Assembly: GCF_000143415.4 (NCBI RefSeq)
Contig: NW_003314301.1
Span: 990,702-1,054,701 of the forward strand
Direction of reading: 5' to 3'
Origin: Selaginella moellendorffii
Taxonomy: Eukaryota; Streptophyta; Lycopodiopsida; Selaginellales; Selaginellaceae
Length of the DNA: 64,000 nt
Shown: positions 44,813 through 55,169 of the stretch, one piece after another
How positions within the stretch are numbered: the first letter of the stretch is position 1
How the letters are laid out: each line of letters starts with the position of its first letter
Program-made: the position numbers and the translations under genes
Notes under the pieces: generated by a model
What the model was told of the DNA's origin: nothing
Database searches by the model: none
The model's input: only the letters and a program-made list of their open reading frames with translations

Positions 44813-47800
44813 TCATTGCAGGTGTTCCTGGCAGACCCAGATGCCCTTCTCCTTGTTGCGGAAGAGACCAAAGTCGGCAGCAAATCTCAGTTTCTGCTCT
44901 CCGAGAAAGTACTTGTAAAACACTTGCAGCTCCTCGAGCGTGGGGATTCTTTTGTGTAGTGGGTTCTCATGCGTCGGAGACTCATCCAGACGTTTGTCTA
45001 TGGCTCCAAATAGCTTACCCACGACCTCCTTGAATACGTCGTCTTTAACGCTCTTGGGCAGCGATGGCAAAGATACCCCAAGTGTAGACACCAATGCAAG
45101 TTTTCCCGCGAAGAATAAGATCTTGAGGGCAGGAATCAGCACGGGAGCAGCCTTTGTCCACCACTCGGGATCGACTCTGATGGGAAATCCCTTTTGATCT
45201 TCCACCGGATGGCAGCCACCGTACTCGCACAGGAAATGCAGCTTCCAACTGGAACCAAAAGCCGAGGATGAAAACCGCTGCAAGATATTCTTGTTGTCGA
45301 CGAAGTATGGATACTTGGGTTCCTTTGAGTCCCACTGCAACGCCAGCTTGGACATGATCTTATCACTCTGCAGCTGGACTGATGCCAGTTTCTGCAACAC
45401 CTTCTCCTCCAGCTTGGAGATTCGAGAAATGACCCGGTCGGCCTCTTTGGTGACGTGATTCTTGATGTGCCTCTCCAGAATTTTGATCTGCGCCTGCAGA
45501 ATTTTGACTGCATCCTGAAGTGTGATGTCCTCCGACTTATCAATGCAAGCACTCGCTGTCTCCAAATCTTCAGCTTCTACACACTCCTGCACCTCGTCTT
45601 TGATGGCGTCCAGGAGGTCTAGACGAGTTGCAAAGTATCGCTCCCGCTCTTCCGGCAACACCATCTTCAGCACCTGACTATATTCGAACTTCCAATGATC
45701 TTCCGAAGGCCATGCATACTTGTAGAGCAAGTTCTTCTCCAGGACCTCGGCAAGCGGAACCACTTGAACTGGAGGCGAGCTCGTGAACTCCAAGTTCAAG
45801 AGCTTCACGCACTCTGGCTTGATGATCTTCTCTTCCAGCTCAATGGCCGGGCAGCCCCAGTTGTACGCACCACATATCTCACTGATGCATTTCTTAATTT
45901 TGAAGAAGAGCCTTCCTGCCTCGTCGAGATTTGACTCCTCAGGTATGCAAGCTAGCACGTCGATCCAATGCCGGTCGTTCCAATGACCCCTCTGGCCTCC
46001 TACTTTGACGATCATCTCAATGTTGTTCTCACCCAGGTGCCACCAGCCTTGCCCCACAGTGTAGGCGGATGATAAGCTCGCAAGCCTGACCTGTAGCATT
46101 GTAAATATACCTGTTGGAAGCAGCATCTTCTCTGAATCCTTGCATTCGAGCCTCCTCCCCCAGAAAGTGGTGGTGTCGTCATCCGCAGCCATCGAACCGG
46201 CTGGTAAATTCGACCACGATTGGATTCTCTCAGTTAGGAGTGACAGGACAATGGCTCGTTTAGTTTTCTGATCCAATAGCAACACTCCTAGCCTGTTCAG
46301 CGAGGTGATAATATAGGGAAGATCGTCCGGTGTGCAGCCTTTCTTTGGAAGCATGTCTTCGACCTGGATTATCGGCATCCAAGTGGGAGGAGGCTGCTCC
46401 GCTGGCAGGTTGTCGATCATCCTATTCTGGCGAGGTAAGAAAACTCCGATAATATCTCGAACAAACCACTGAACATCGAGAATGAGAAAAACCTGGTCTT
46501 CATCGTCCACCTCCTGATCAAAATAGATCACCTCCCCCATGTCATGCAGATGGCTCACTGCGACTTTGAATAGTCGATGGTCCTGAATGCCCAACTTGCT
46601 CCTGAAGTGCTTCATGCGTATAAGCTTTTGTTGTTGAAATTTCTTTGCTTTGGCTAGAATGACAGCTTGACAGATCTCAGGTACCTTCGGTCTACTTGTT
46701 AGCAGCTCATCCAGTTTGAGCTTTAGGTGCTCTTTCAAAACTTTCACGCTCTTGACCTTGGTGGCCACCAAACCGAAGAGGCTGTTTTCAGCATGCCCAA
46801 AGTCGATCACACTTGAGTACTGCCGTACCATTTCTTTGCATCTTGACTTTGCCAGGTCTGACATCGTCCAACCGTCTTGTGGCGGGATACTGTCCTCAAA
46901 ATAGTTCAGCACAATCAGAACTTTTGGTTTGTGCTTGGTCAAGGTTCTGTGTGACACTATGAACCTTAACCAGTACTGAAGTTGGTCTTCCCACGTTCGA
47001 ATATCTTCCTTACCAGGAGCCTTGGAGACGATTAGAAAGAGGTCCTTGTCGCTCCCTCTGATGAAATAGTGGTGGAAAGCATGGAATTCCGGTTGACCAG
47101 CCAAGTCACATATTAGCAGGGTCTTCTTATCAAATTCAATCTTTTCCATATCAATCCCGTAGGTGGATAGATGGCGCTGCAACTTGGGAAGGATACCTTT
47201 TTGTCTGGAAAGATTTTTCCGTATTGTAGTCTTCCCGACTCCAGAATTTCCACAGATGAAAAGCTTGGCCATGGTTGGTTCCACCCGCTTTTGGGCTGCA
47301 AGGCCCTCAATACGATATAACTTGTTGCGCTCCATGATCTGTGAGCAGTACGTAGCCATAATATCGGTGTCCCAATTCGTTCTAAATGTCTCCAGGGGGC
47401 AATTAAAATTCTCGTTGAGGTACTCAACAATCTGTGCCAGGCCATCCAGCTTACCAATATCAAGGCGTTGAATTTTGCAATTAGGTAACAACTCCAGGAG
47501 CCGTTGGCCTTTACAGCATGGAAAGCTTGTATCTCGAATGTTTTCTGGCTCGTGTTCAATATCCAAGACGAGACTGCGGAGGCTTGAGGTTAGAAGCTCA
47601 CCCATGACAGATAGCAGCTTCTCTTCCTCGTTCATGAAACCAGAATAACCTGAATGCACTTCTAGTGAGTTGAGAACCACCGAGTCCTTGCATAGCTTCC
47701 CAAGTTCTCCAATGAAACCAGTGCTCTGCACCCCTCTAAGCATCAAATGGTGCAGCTTGCAATGCTTACTTCTCAAACCTGTCATAAACTCGCTGGCACT

Positions 47801-48469
47801 CTTGTCGACGGTAATGAGCTTCTGCTGGTACACATCCAAGCCGAGGTCAACCAGCTTACAATCTGGGCTTTGAAGTGTGCGGCCCAAATGCGACAAGATC
47901 TGAGAGTTAAGTGTGCGGCGATAGAGCCTGAGCCTCCAAATGTTGCACGCAGGATTGACGAGCCGTTGGACGAGCAGTTGTAGAGCATGCTCTTCATGGA
48001 TATTACCCCCGTCCACTGTCAGCTCCAAGCTCTCCAGGGAGGGAACCGATGTCAAAGCCGAACAGAGGCGCTCATTTAGAATGAGTGTACCTTTTTGTGG
48101 AGATTTGATGGATAAGTGCCGCCAGGAGCAAGATGGAGCCTGGAGAGCACAAATCAGACCTTCTAACGTAGAATTCTGGTCGATCTCTAGATCCAAGGAT
48201 GCCAAACTGGTGAGACTTTGCAAGGACATGTCATCACAATAAGATGCTGAGAGGTGTTTCAGCTTCTTTCCTAAACGCTCTAGGATAGCCATCCGGTTCT
48301 CATCCAACTCAACCCTTCCAGGGACAGACACCCAAACATCACGATCCAAACCATTCAACTTATCAAGATCCTCAAACTCAAACTCTTTAAACTGGACATC
48401 AAACTCCAGGGATGACAAACCAGCAAAGATCCTATGTAGCTGCACATTAGAAAGCTGCCTAATGGCCAT
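44813..48469 (-). CDS. ROCO-family protein: LRR, Roc GTPase, COR (TORNADO1-like)
   Basis: One uninterrupted frame of 1,218 aa. Residues ~60-360 are leucine-rich repeats of the ribonuclease-inhibitor type. The Roc GTPase domain follows, with the P-loop GNSGVGKTT at ~407-415 and the switch II motif DLAGQPEF at ~455-462. LIVLNYFEDS near 518 stands where the base-specificity motif should be and is not canonical NKxD. A COR domain spans roughly 640-880 (VSHLHDMGEVIYF). A coiled-coil-like stretch lies near 1,010-1,060. There is no kinase domain, unlike animal LRRK proteins. In plants this LRR-Roc-COR order is that of TORNADO1, needed for leaf and root patterning; an immune-type role is also conceivable. 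No signal peptide is seen. Lack of introns over 3.6 kb is unusual beside heavily spliced neighbours. Confidence 0.88.
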   Translation of the reverse strand: MAIRQLSNVQLHRIFAGLSSLEFDVQFKEFEFEDLDKLNGLDRDVWVSVPGRVELDENRMAILERLGKKLKHLSASYCDDMSLQSLTSLASLDLEIDQNSTLEGLICALQAPSCSWRHLSIKSPQKGTLILNERLCSALTSVPSLESLELTVDGGNIHEEHALQLLVQRLVNPACNIWRLRLYRRTLNSQILSHLGRTLQSPDCKLVDLGLDVYQQKLITVDKSASEFMTGLRSKHCKLHHLMLRGVQSTGFIGELGKLCKDSVVLNSLEVHSGYSGFMNEEEKLLSVMGELLTSSLRSLVLDIEHEPENIRDTSFPCCKGQRLLELLPNCKIQRLDIGKLDGLAQIVEYLNENFNCPLETFRTNWDTDIMATYCSQIMERNKLYRIEGLAAQKRVEPTMAKLFICGNSGVGKTTIRKNLSRQKGILPKLQRHLSTYGIDMEKIEFDKKTLLICDLAGQPEFHAFHHYFIRGSDKDLFLIVSKAPGKEDIRTWEDQLQYWLRFIVSHRTLTKHKPKVLIVLNYFEDSIPPQDGWTMSDLAKSRCKEMVRQYSSVIDFGHAENSLFGLVATKVKSVKVLKEHLKLKLDELLTSRPKVPEICQAVILAKAKKFQQQKLIRMKHFRSKLGIQDHRLFKVAVSHLHDMGEVIYFDQEVDDEDQVFLILDVQWFVRDIIGVFLPRQNRMIDNLPAEQPPPTWMPIIQVEDMLPKKGCTPDDLPYIITSLNRLGVLLLDQKTKRAIVLSLLTERIQSWSNLPAGSMAADDDTTTFWGRRLECKDSEKMLLPTGIFTMLQVRLASLSSAYTVGQGWWHLGENNIEMIVKVGGQRGHWNDRHWIDVLACIPEESNLDEAGRLFFKIKKCISEICGAYNWGCPAIELEEKIIKPECVKLLNLEFTSSPPVQVVPLAEVLEKNLLYKYAWPSEDHWKFEYSQVLKMVLPEERERYFATRLDLLDAIKDEVQECVEAEDLETASACIDKSEDITLQDAVKILQAQIKILERHIKNHVTKEADRVISRISKLEEKVLQKLASVQLQSDKIMSKLALQWDSKEPKYPYFVDNKNILQRFSSSAFGSSWKLHFLCEYGGCHPVEDQKGFPIRVDPEWWTKAAPVLIPALKILFFAGKLALVSTLGVSLPSLPKSVKDDVFKEVVGKLFGAIDKRLDESPTHENPLHKRIPTLEELQVFYKYFLGEQKLRFAADFGLFRNKEKGIWVCQEHLQ

Positions 48470-48961
48470 AACTCGGAAACTCTCAATGAAGCAAGTGCAT
48501 AGCCAAGAAGAACTCTGTATGCTCGCTGCTAAGTACGAGTTGTGAGGAAGAATTAGTCAGTGGGAGGAGCCAGAAAACGTTACCTCTCACATGTAAGAGC
48601 TAGCCTTTCTTAATAGTATAATAACATCATCAATAACACTAAATGTATCCAATTGCAAGGTACACATCAAACACCGTGGCCCTTCGTAAACTCTCCCCAC
48701 GTTCGGCCTCTAGCCACACATAAACAGCATATAGATAAGCTCAACAAGTTCCACCCGAACGAACAGGAAGCGTTGACATCTAACTGCAAATGTAAGAGTA
48801 CAAGTTTCACGTTTTACAACCTTAGCCAGTAAGAGTGTCCAGATCTCGGCCCAAGTTCCACAACAAAAGCTTTGGAATCAATCAGTCGTCCTCCTTTGTA
48901 TTGGATTCTCCATTGGTAACCGCTTTTGAGAAGGCTATGGCTAAGTGGTCTTTCCTTGAAA
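48470..48961. other. Intergenic region between MVD and ROCO genes
   Basis: It contains the ROCO promoter and leader and the MVD 3' flank. No gene seen. Confidence 0.5.
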
Positions 48962-50708
48962 TCATTCACACAAGGAAGCGCCATTCCCTGGCCGGGTGCA
49001 AATTAGATAAGCAAGCTCTCCATGTCCTTCGTCTCTCTTTGGAGATTCTATAGGGCGCTCCAGGGAACGAATATCTTCCAGTTTATCAATGCCTAAAGCC
49101 TCCAAAAGCTCTGTGCTACCAACAACGTAGCTGCAAACCACACAAACAAATGCCTTAGGACTACTATTCGTGAGAAAGAAGAAATCAATCTGTCTTACCT
49201 TGATAGATTCATGCCTTCCGGTGGGGGAAACTCGTAGAGCAAACGATGCAGCAATGCTCCTCCAGATTTCTGGGGAACAAAGATAACTGCATTTGGTCCA
49301 GCATCAAAAGTGTATGCTGCCTAGCAGTTCTCACACCAATCAACCACAAGTCACGAAATCGAGATCGAAAAATACCTGAGGACTCCCTTCGGACTTGTTC
49401 CAGCGCTCCACGAGACCAATGATCCTTCTGGAGGTGTCGTTCATGTAGAAAATTGGTGGAGAGGTGTCGAGGCAAGTTGCATGGAACTGGTTGCTGTCCG
49501 CGCAAGTCAACTTGGCGAAGGAAGAGAAATCGCGTTTGGACAAAGCTTCTTCCATCTCAGTGATTCTCTTTGGCACTACTTCCTGTTTGGGAATATAAAC
49601 TTACATATGCCAGGACGTCAAAAATCGAGAGAGAAAAAATCACCTTGGCTCGATAATGTAGGAGTGGACTTGTCTGGACGGACTCTTGCATGCCCGATGT
49701 ACTGCTCACTTCTTTCTGCCGCGAACTCACCTAGAAATAAAAATCACAATAGCTACACTCGAGAACTTTCCAAGCTTCACACTTACCACACAAATCACAA
49801 TCCGAAGATCATCCCACTCGTGATGCTCTGCAAGCGGAACAGCAATGCTATCTTTTCCATCGTCCCTCTTTACAGCACACAAAAATGCATGTTAGTATCA
49901 AAGTTTTTCAAGGAAAAAACAAGTACCTTTCCCATCTCCCACTTGACAAATCCTCCATGGAGACTGCGGCAGGCGCTACCGGAACCACGCCTGTAGCAGC
50001 AAAAGTTTGCTCCAAAACACTCCATTCAGTGAATGGCTTTACCGAGCGATCGTAGAAAGCTCCCCTGGAAACGACTCCTTGATCCCCATAAGCTGAGCAA
50101 CGGTGAACACTGTAGGGAAGAAAACAAAGAAAAAACCCAGTGTCAGTCAGGATATATCTCACAGAAATTTCTTTCTGCTTTTCTTCTTACCAAGACAAGC
50201 AAATCCAGCTGCTGATGAAGCTAATCCAGCAGCGGTAGGAAAGTTGTTTTTCGAAACGATGTGAAGCTTGAGATGTTTCCAATCCTCCTTTGTAATCACG
50301 ATCCCAGTTTTCTCGTCTTTGACATCGGTGGCTCTATCACGAAGCTCTTTGAGGCAGCTCACGTATCTATGGCTCGACAAAGAAACCTCCTGCGATAACA
50401 GAAAGAAAGAAATTATGAAAGAATTTCGATGGATCGAGAGAAAGAAAAAGGATGTGTCGATCTCGAGGAGCCTGGATCTGAGAGACGCTCACCTTGTCAT
50501 TGAGCCATAGCCTATCAGCATCGAAATCCGGGCTCGTAGAGACCGTGGTAGTCGCGGAGAGATCGTTCGGATCCAGCGTGACACTGATGCTGGAATTCAG
50601 CGGGAGGATGAGATCCTCGTCGCGCTTACCCCAGTACTTGATCACCGCGATGTTGCTTGGAGCTCGCGCGGTTCGTGACACGATCCAGGCGCTCCCATCG
50701 GTCCCCAT
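48962..50708 (-). CDS. MVD: Diphosphomevalonate decarboxylase
   Basis: Nine exons (50708-50493, 50389-50191, 50109-50043, 49990-49927, 49867-49787, 49730-49644, 49582-49376, 49320-49199, 49130-48962) join to 403 aa with no internal stop, the normal length for the family. The enzyme makes isopentenyl diphosphate from mevalonate 5-diphosphate using ATP, the last step of the mevalonate pathway (cytosol/peroxisome). Diagnostic segments are [33 protein letters not shown] (GHMP-kinase phosphate-binding loop), [36 protein letters not shown] and [10 protein letters not shown]. The start at 50,708 lies 93 bp from the start of the divergent Abraxas-like gene, implying a shared promoter with an AACCCTAG telobox. 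Fragments of this gene are duplicated at 44,085-44,812 and 3,190-3,330. Confidence 0.96.
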
Positions 50709-50801
50709 TTGCTAGGAATCGATTAGGGTTCTAGCGCATTTCCTTTCCTCTCTTTACTAAATCTAAAACCCTAGCCAAGATCTCTAGGGCAGAGCGGGGA
50801 A
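50709..50801. promoter_or_regulatory. Compact bidirectional promoter (MVD / Abraxas-like)
   Basis: Only 93 bases separate the two ATGs. It contains TAGGGTTCTAG and AAAACCCTAG telobox-type motifs in opposite orientations, and no obvious TATA box. Confidence 0.65.
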
Positions 50802-51981
50802 ATGGACGATCCCATAGATCGTGTGGAGATTTCCGGATCCACATTGGCCATGGCGCTGCGCGAGCTGGGATCACACACAGACACCGACGGGCTGCTCTTC
50901 GGCCGATTGCACACCAGATCCATCCAGAATTTCCAAGACGATGGCGATTCCCCTGCGGCGCCCAGCCGCCGCGAGGAGCACACGGCGATCATCACCGGCT
51001 GCTGCTGCTCAGGTACGCTCATGAGCTTCTACGATGCCGCCGGGGAGCTGGACGATCGGAAGCTGGAGCGCCTTGTCGGGAATCGCCAGAAGTGGGGCGG
51101 GGACACGATCATTGGCTGGCTCCTCGGCCGCAGGAGCTCCTCAATGCGGCCATCGATGCGAGAGGCCGCCGTCACTGCGAACCTCAACGCCAGGAATCCA
51201 GCCTCTCCAGCTCCATCGCTCGATCGGGAGAAAAAAATACTAGACAACTCCAACTCCTCCATCGATCTGGGCTTGCCCTACGCTACCTCCAGCAGGAGTA
51301 GCAGCATTAGCGACTCTTTCATCGATCGCCAGGAGGAAAAGCTGGGCGATGCTCCAGCATTGTCGCCGTGTTTGTTCCTCCTCCTCACGGAGACCACGGC
51401 AGAGAACTCGATCCAGACGCACGAGTACCGGGCATTCCAGTTCCAGCGCCAGACACGGCAGTTCCATCCTCGGCTTTTGGTCGTGAGAAACGTTGGAAGA
51501 GCAGGGAGATCATCCGAGCAAGGTGGCTTGTATGGAAGCTTTGTTCCAGTGTCTCCGCTGCCTTGGTTCTCCACGAGCTTTGGGAGCTCTTCCACGATAG
51601 GCGAGGAGGAAGAGGTTGATAGCTGGAGGAGTTCCTCCGGGACTGGTGGAAGGGGGGAGAGATCTTCTTCCTCGCTGCGGCAGCAGCAGCAGCAAGCGCT
51701 GCTCGGCATGTACGCCGAGGGATTCAGCATCGACCAGCTCCAAAACGTTTCCAGATGCGGTGGTAGCGTCCAGGAGATCGAGCTCCTCTACTCGAGAATG
51801 CTGGCCAAGATGCAAAAGATCGCCTACGAAGTTCGACAAAGCTCCGAGGCTGTCCAGGTACGTCATCCATGCTTTTCTCTCGTTTCTCTTCATGATCAAT
51901 GCGACTGATGAGTTTTTCGTGCTCTCGCAGGAAAAGATGACGAAGATTGCGAAGCTCAGAGCTTCTCAAGATCATTTGTGA
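50802..51981 (+). CDS. Abraxas/ABRO1-like MPN-domain scaffold of the BRISC/BRCA1-A type
   Basis: Two exons (50802-51857, 51931-51981) give 368 aa. The opening ISGSTLAMALRELGSHTDTDGLLFG, an ITGCCCSG segment, SFYDAAGELDD and IGWLLGRR match the catalytically dead MPN domain of FAM175 (Abraxas, ABRO1) in order; LFLLLTE and a FHPRLLVV segment follow. The metal-binding JAMM residues are absent, as expected for the scaffold partner of BRCC36, a K63-specific deubiquitinase. The C-terminal third has a poly-Gln stretch and a helical coiled-coil-like end. In plants these complexes are linked to DNA repair by homologous recombination. A low-complexity Ser-rich segment is present at residues ~255-300. Confidence 0.8.
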
Positions 51982-52377
51982 CTACCGTCTCTTATATATT
52001 TACCCTCTTCGTTTCGTTATTTTTCTCGAGCAGGGTTTTTCAGGCTGCTCGCATGACGAGATTAAATTTGTGTGAAGAAGAAAACAGTCGTTGGTTCACG
52101 TAAAAAGGTGGCGACCATTATTTAGGTGTCGAATCTAATTCCAAACCAACTTTTTCTACTTTGACCACAAAGTCAAGGTGGTAAAAAGAGACGCTGCGAC
52201 CCCTCAAATTGAAAGGGATTTTTCGATCGCTTTGGTAACTCAAAATACATTGATCGTTCGAAAGCTGAGATTAGCGTTCCTGTTTCAGATATTAGCACAC
52301 TTCACAACTAGTATATAAACTTCGGCCCCCAAACCCAATTCCATCAACTTGACTCACAGCTCAAAAGCGAAAGAGAG
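51982..52377. promoter_or_regulatory. Promoter region of the GDSL esterase gene
   Basis: A TATA box (TATATAAA) lies at 52,313-52,320, about 60 bases before the ATG at 52,378. The inverted pair CTTTGACCACAAAGTCAAGG near 52,159-52,178 includes a TTGACC W-box core, a WRKY-type site if functional. Confidence 0.5.
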
Positions 52378-53526
52378 ATGGCTTCTTCTACTTTCGCTGC
52401 TCTGGCAATCTTTGCTGTTTTGTTTGCTGCATTGCTCTCTCACTCCGCTGCAATCCGATCCCCGAAGCAGGACTCATTCTGCCCCACCGCAGTCTTCACC
52501 TTTGCAGATTCTCTCAGCGATGGCGGCAACCGCGACATCGAAGGCGGCGGCAAGACTCTCTCCGGCATGTATCCCTACGGCGTCACCTACGGAAGGCCCA
52601 CCGGACGCTACTCCGATGGTCTCGTCATCCCCGACTTCCTGATCCAGAAGCTCCACCTCGAGAACCTCGGCATCCCCAGCCTCGAGTTCAATGGCACCGA
52701 GTTCGTCAGCCTCAACTTCGGATACGCCGGAGCCACGGTGATCAAGGTCGAGAACCAGCCCTTCTCGAGCCCCCACATCTTCTCGGCCCAGGTTGACGAC
52801 TTCGTGCGTCACCGCGACACGGTCGTGCGCGAATACGGCCGCGAGGATAGCGATCCATGGTACCAGAACGCGCTCTACATGGTCGAGATCGGAGGTGACG
52901 ATATCAACTTCGGGCTGCCGCTGGGAGGCGGCTACGTGATCAATGTCACCATTCCGGCCGTGATCCAGGGCCTGGCTGATGGAATCCACAACTTGTACAC
53001 ACACGGAGCTCGCCGTGTCTTGCTCTACAACATGCCCCGTGCCGATTGCTCGCCAAACTATCTCCAGTCCTTCCTGCAGTACCCCGAGGGGATGTTCCAC
53101 TACGACAAGGATGGTTGCATCGTCGAGATTGCCCAGATTATCTCCTACTTCAACGCACAACTCCATGCTTTGGCGACGGACCTCACGGCAAAGTATCCCG
53201 ATCTCACTGTCTACTACTTCGATTGGTTTGCCGCCAACACCTATGTTTTGGAGAACATGGACGAGTTTGGCTTCACGAACTCGCTCCAGTCGTGCTGCGG
53301 CGGCGGCGGCAAGTTTAACTGCAATGGAGATGGGCTTTGCGGGTGCGCTCCATTGAACCAGACCGATGCTGTTTACACGGTGTGTAAGGATCCCAGCAAA
53401 TACTTCACTTTTGATGGTATTCACTACACAGAGCACTTCTACAACATCATGTCCGACTTTATCATTGCCGGAGACTATATCTCGCCCATGGTTAAGCTGG
53501 ACCAGGGATGCAAGGTCATAGTCTAA
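52378..53526 (+). CDS. GDSL esterase/lipase, secreted
   Basis: One exon encodes 382 aa. An N-terminal hydrophobic signal peptide of about 25 residues (ends near SHSAAIR) predicts export. The nucleophile block reads FTFADSLSDGGN (catalytic Ser kept, the usual Gly of GDS replaced by Ala). The block around ~180 is IGGDDINFG, where the oxyanion Asn is usually IGGND, so Asp stands at that site. The C-terminal DGIHYTEH supplies the catalytic Asp and His. Plant GDSL enzymes hydrolyse or transfer acyl groups on lipids, cutin or cell-wall esters; the substrate here is unknown. The two substitutions may alter activity. The 3' end of the gene is partly duplicated just downstream. Confidence 0.92.
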   Translation: MASSTFAALAIFAVLFAALLSHSAAIRSPKQDSFCPTAVFTFADSLSDGGNRDIEGGGKTLSGMYPYGVTYGRPTGRYSDGLVIPDFLIQKLHLENLGIPSLEFNGTEFVSLNFGYAGATVIKVENQPFSSPHIFSAQVDDFVRHRDTVVREYGREDSDPWYQNALYMVEIGGDDINFGLPLGGGYVINVTIPAVIQGLADGIHNLYTHGARRVLLYNMPRADCSPNYLQSFLQYPEGMFHYDKDGCIVEIAQIISYFNAQLHALATDLTAKYPDLTVYYFDWFAANTYVLENMDEFGFTNSLQSCCGGGGKFNCNGDGLCGCAPLNQTDAVYTVCKDPSKYFTFDGIHYTEHFYNIMSDFIIAGDYISPMVKLDQGCKVIV

Positions 53527-53938
53527 CTATGGGTGATTTGTCATTTTTATGCTAATCTCACAACCACAAACACCTCATATAAAGCAATGTAACCACTAAT
53601 CACTAATCATTAATCAATTATTTTACTTTGGAGACTATATCTCGCCTATATCTATAGCTGGACAAAGGTTGCAAGGTCATAGTCTAACGTGATTGTATTG
53701 TCATAGTGTGCTAGCACAAGCATCTCACAACCACGAACACCTCATAGCTAATCAATTTTCTATACACAACTAGATTGAAAACCCACGTTCTTATTATGTG
53801 ATCAAAACACCCCTCAACTCCTTCTCTGGGTTTATATCAACGGCTGGGATCACAGATTTGGACGGCTGAGATGTGAATTTTCAAAAGCGCAAATGCTCTT
53901 TTATTCTTTAGGTTGGATTTGACGCTAAGGCTTTGGCT
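53527..53938. repeat. Intergenic, with a duplicated 3' end of the GDSL gene
   Basis: 53,629-53,745 repeats 53,470-53,585 ('ggagactatatctcgcc', 'gcaaggtcatagtctaac', 'tctcacaaccac-aacacctcata'), including the last codons and stop of the esterase gene. This is a local direct duplication. The remainder is the leader of the next gene. Confidence 0.8.
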
Positions 53939-55003
53939 ATGGCGACGCCGCCGATGGCGAGCTTGTGTGGCTGCCACGCCTCGATTAGGGTGAGTGAAAA
54001 TCTTTGTCCCGTCCAGCTGTGGGAGCGCATTTGTGATTACGGTGCTGCATTGTTCTTCAGGATCGAAGTGGCGGCGGACTCTTGCTGCGGTCGAATTTCA
54101 CACAATCTTTCAGGTTCTCGGCTTCCAGTTCCGTGCCCGCGCAAACACAGAAGAGGAAGCGGTGCATTGTCACAGCCAAGAATGATCCATTCGTCGAGCC
54201 ACCAGCGGTTCTAGGTGAGCCGAAAGCTTAGCAGTTTATGTTTGTTTTGTGTTGTTTTCTTAGAACAAGAACTCTCAAGTTTGTTTGCTACTTTTTTTCC
54301 TTCCAGATCGCTTTCGCCTCCACAACCTGGCTCCACAACCCGGATCCAGGCACAAGAACAAACGAAAGGGACGAGGACACTCAGCCGGACAAGGTGGAAG
54401 CTGTGGCTTTGGTATGCGAGGACAGAAATCGCGAGCGGGGCCTAAAGTAAGGCCGGGATTCGAAGGAGGCCAAATGCCTCTCTATCGCCGTCTACCAAAG
54501 TTGAAAGGAATCGCTGGAGGTAAAGCTTCTTCCATCGATCAGTCTAGTAGTTATTCTCGAGTTTCTACTCCTTCCACCTTACAGGCATGCGTGCTGGTGT
54601 TCCAAAGTACGTTGCCGTCAACATAAGAGACATTGCCACGCATTTTAACGATGGCGAGGAAGTGTCACTGGAAACTCTCACGAGCAAACGTATCATCAAT
54701 CCCTCCGGAAAGGAGAAAAAGCTTCCACTAAAGGTATAGCATAAACAGTTTCGCTACTATACATCGTTGTTTCCACAGGTTTTGGGAGATCTCGGCGATC
54801 TCCAGGACTCGAGCATAAAGAAACTGTCGATCAAAGCTAGATCATTCTCAGCGTCCGCCAAAGTGAAGCTCGAGGCAGCCGGATGCACGCTGATCACACT
54901 TCCCGGCAGGAAGAAGTGGGTCAGCGCTTCAGTGTCCAAGAACATCAAGCGAGCGGAAGAATACTTTGCGAAGAAAAAAGGCCTTGTAACTTCTGAGACG
55001 TAA
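53939..55003 (+). CDS. RPL15: Plastid ribosomal protein L15 (uL15c)
   Basis: Exons 53939-53989, 54061-54214, 54307-54519, 54585-54733 and 54779-55003 join to 263 aa. The first ~65 residues are Ser/Arg-rich and look like a chloroplast transit peptide. The mature part has [40 protein letters not shown] and [18 protein letters not shown], the classical L15 core that sits at the base of the central protuberance of the large subunit. Nuclear location plus transit peptide indicates the plastid ribosome. The C-terminal [19 protein letters not shown] matches plant plastid L15. Confidence 0.94.
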
Positions 55004-55169
55004 GATGATGTAAGTTAGCGTGCCAAGGCACGATTTTTACGTGTCCTCTCTGTCATGCTTGCGTATCTTTCCTGTTTTCAATATCTTGTAACGACTTTCA
55101 ACTTTATTTTATAAAACAGATTTTTAGATTGTGTTGCTTTCAATCATGGTGACATTGGTGTTGCAAAAT

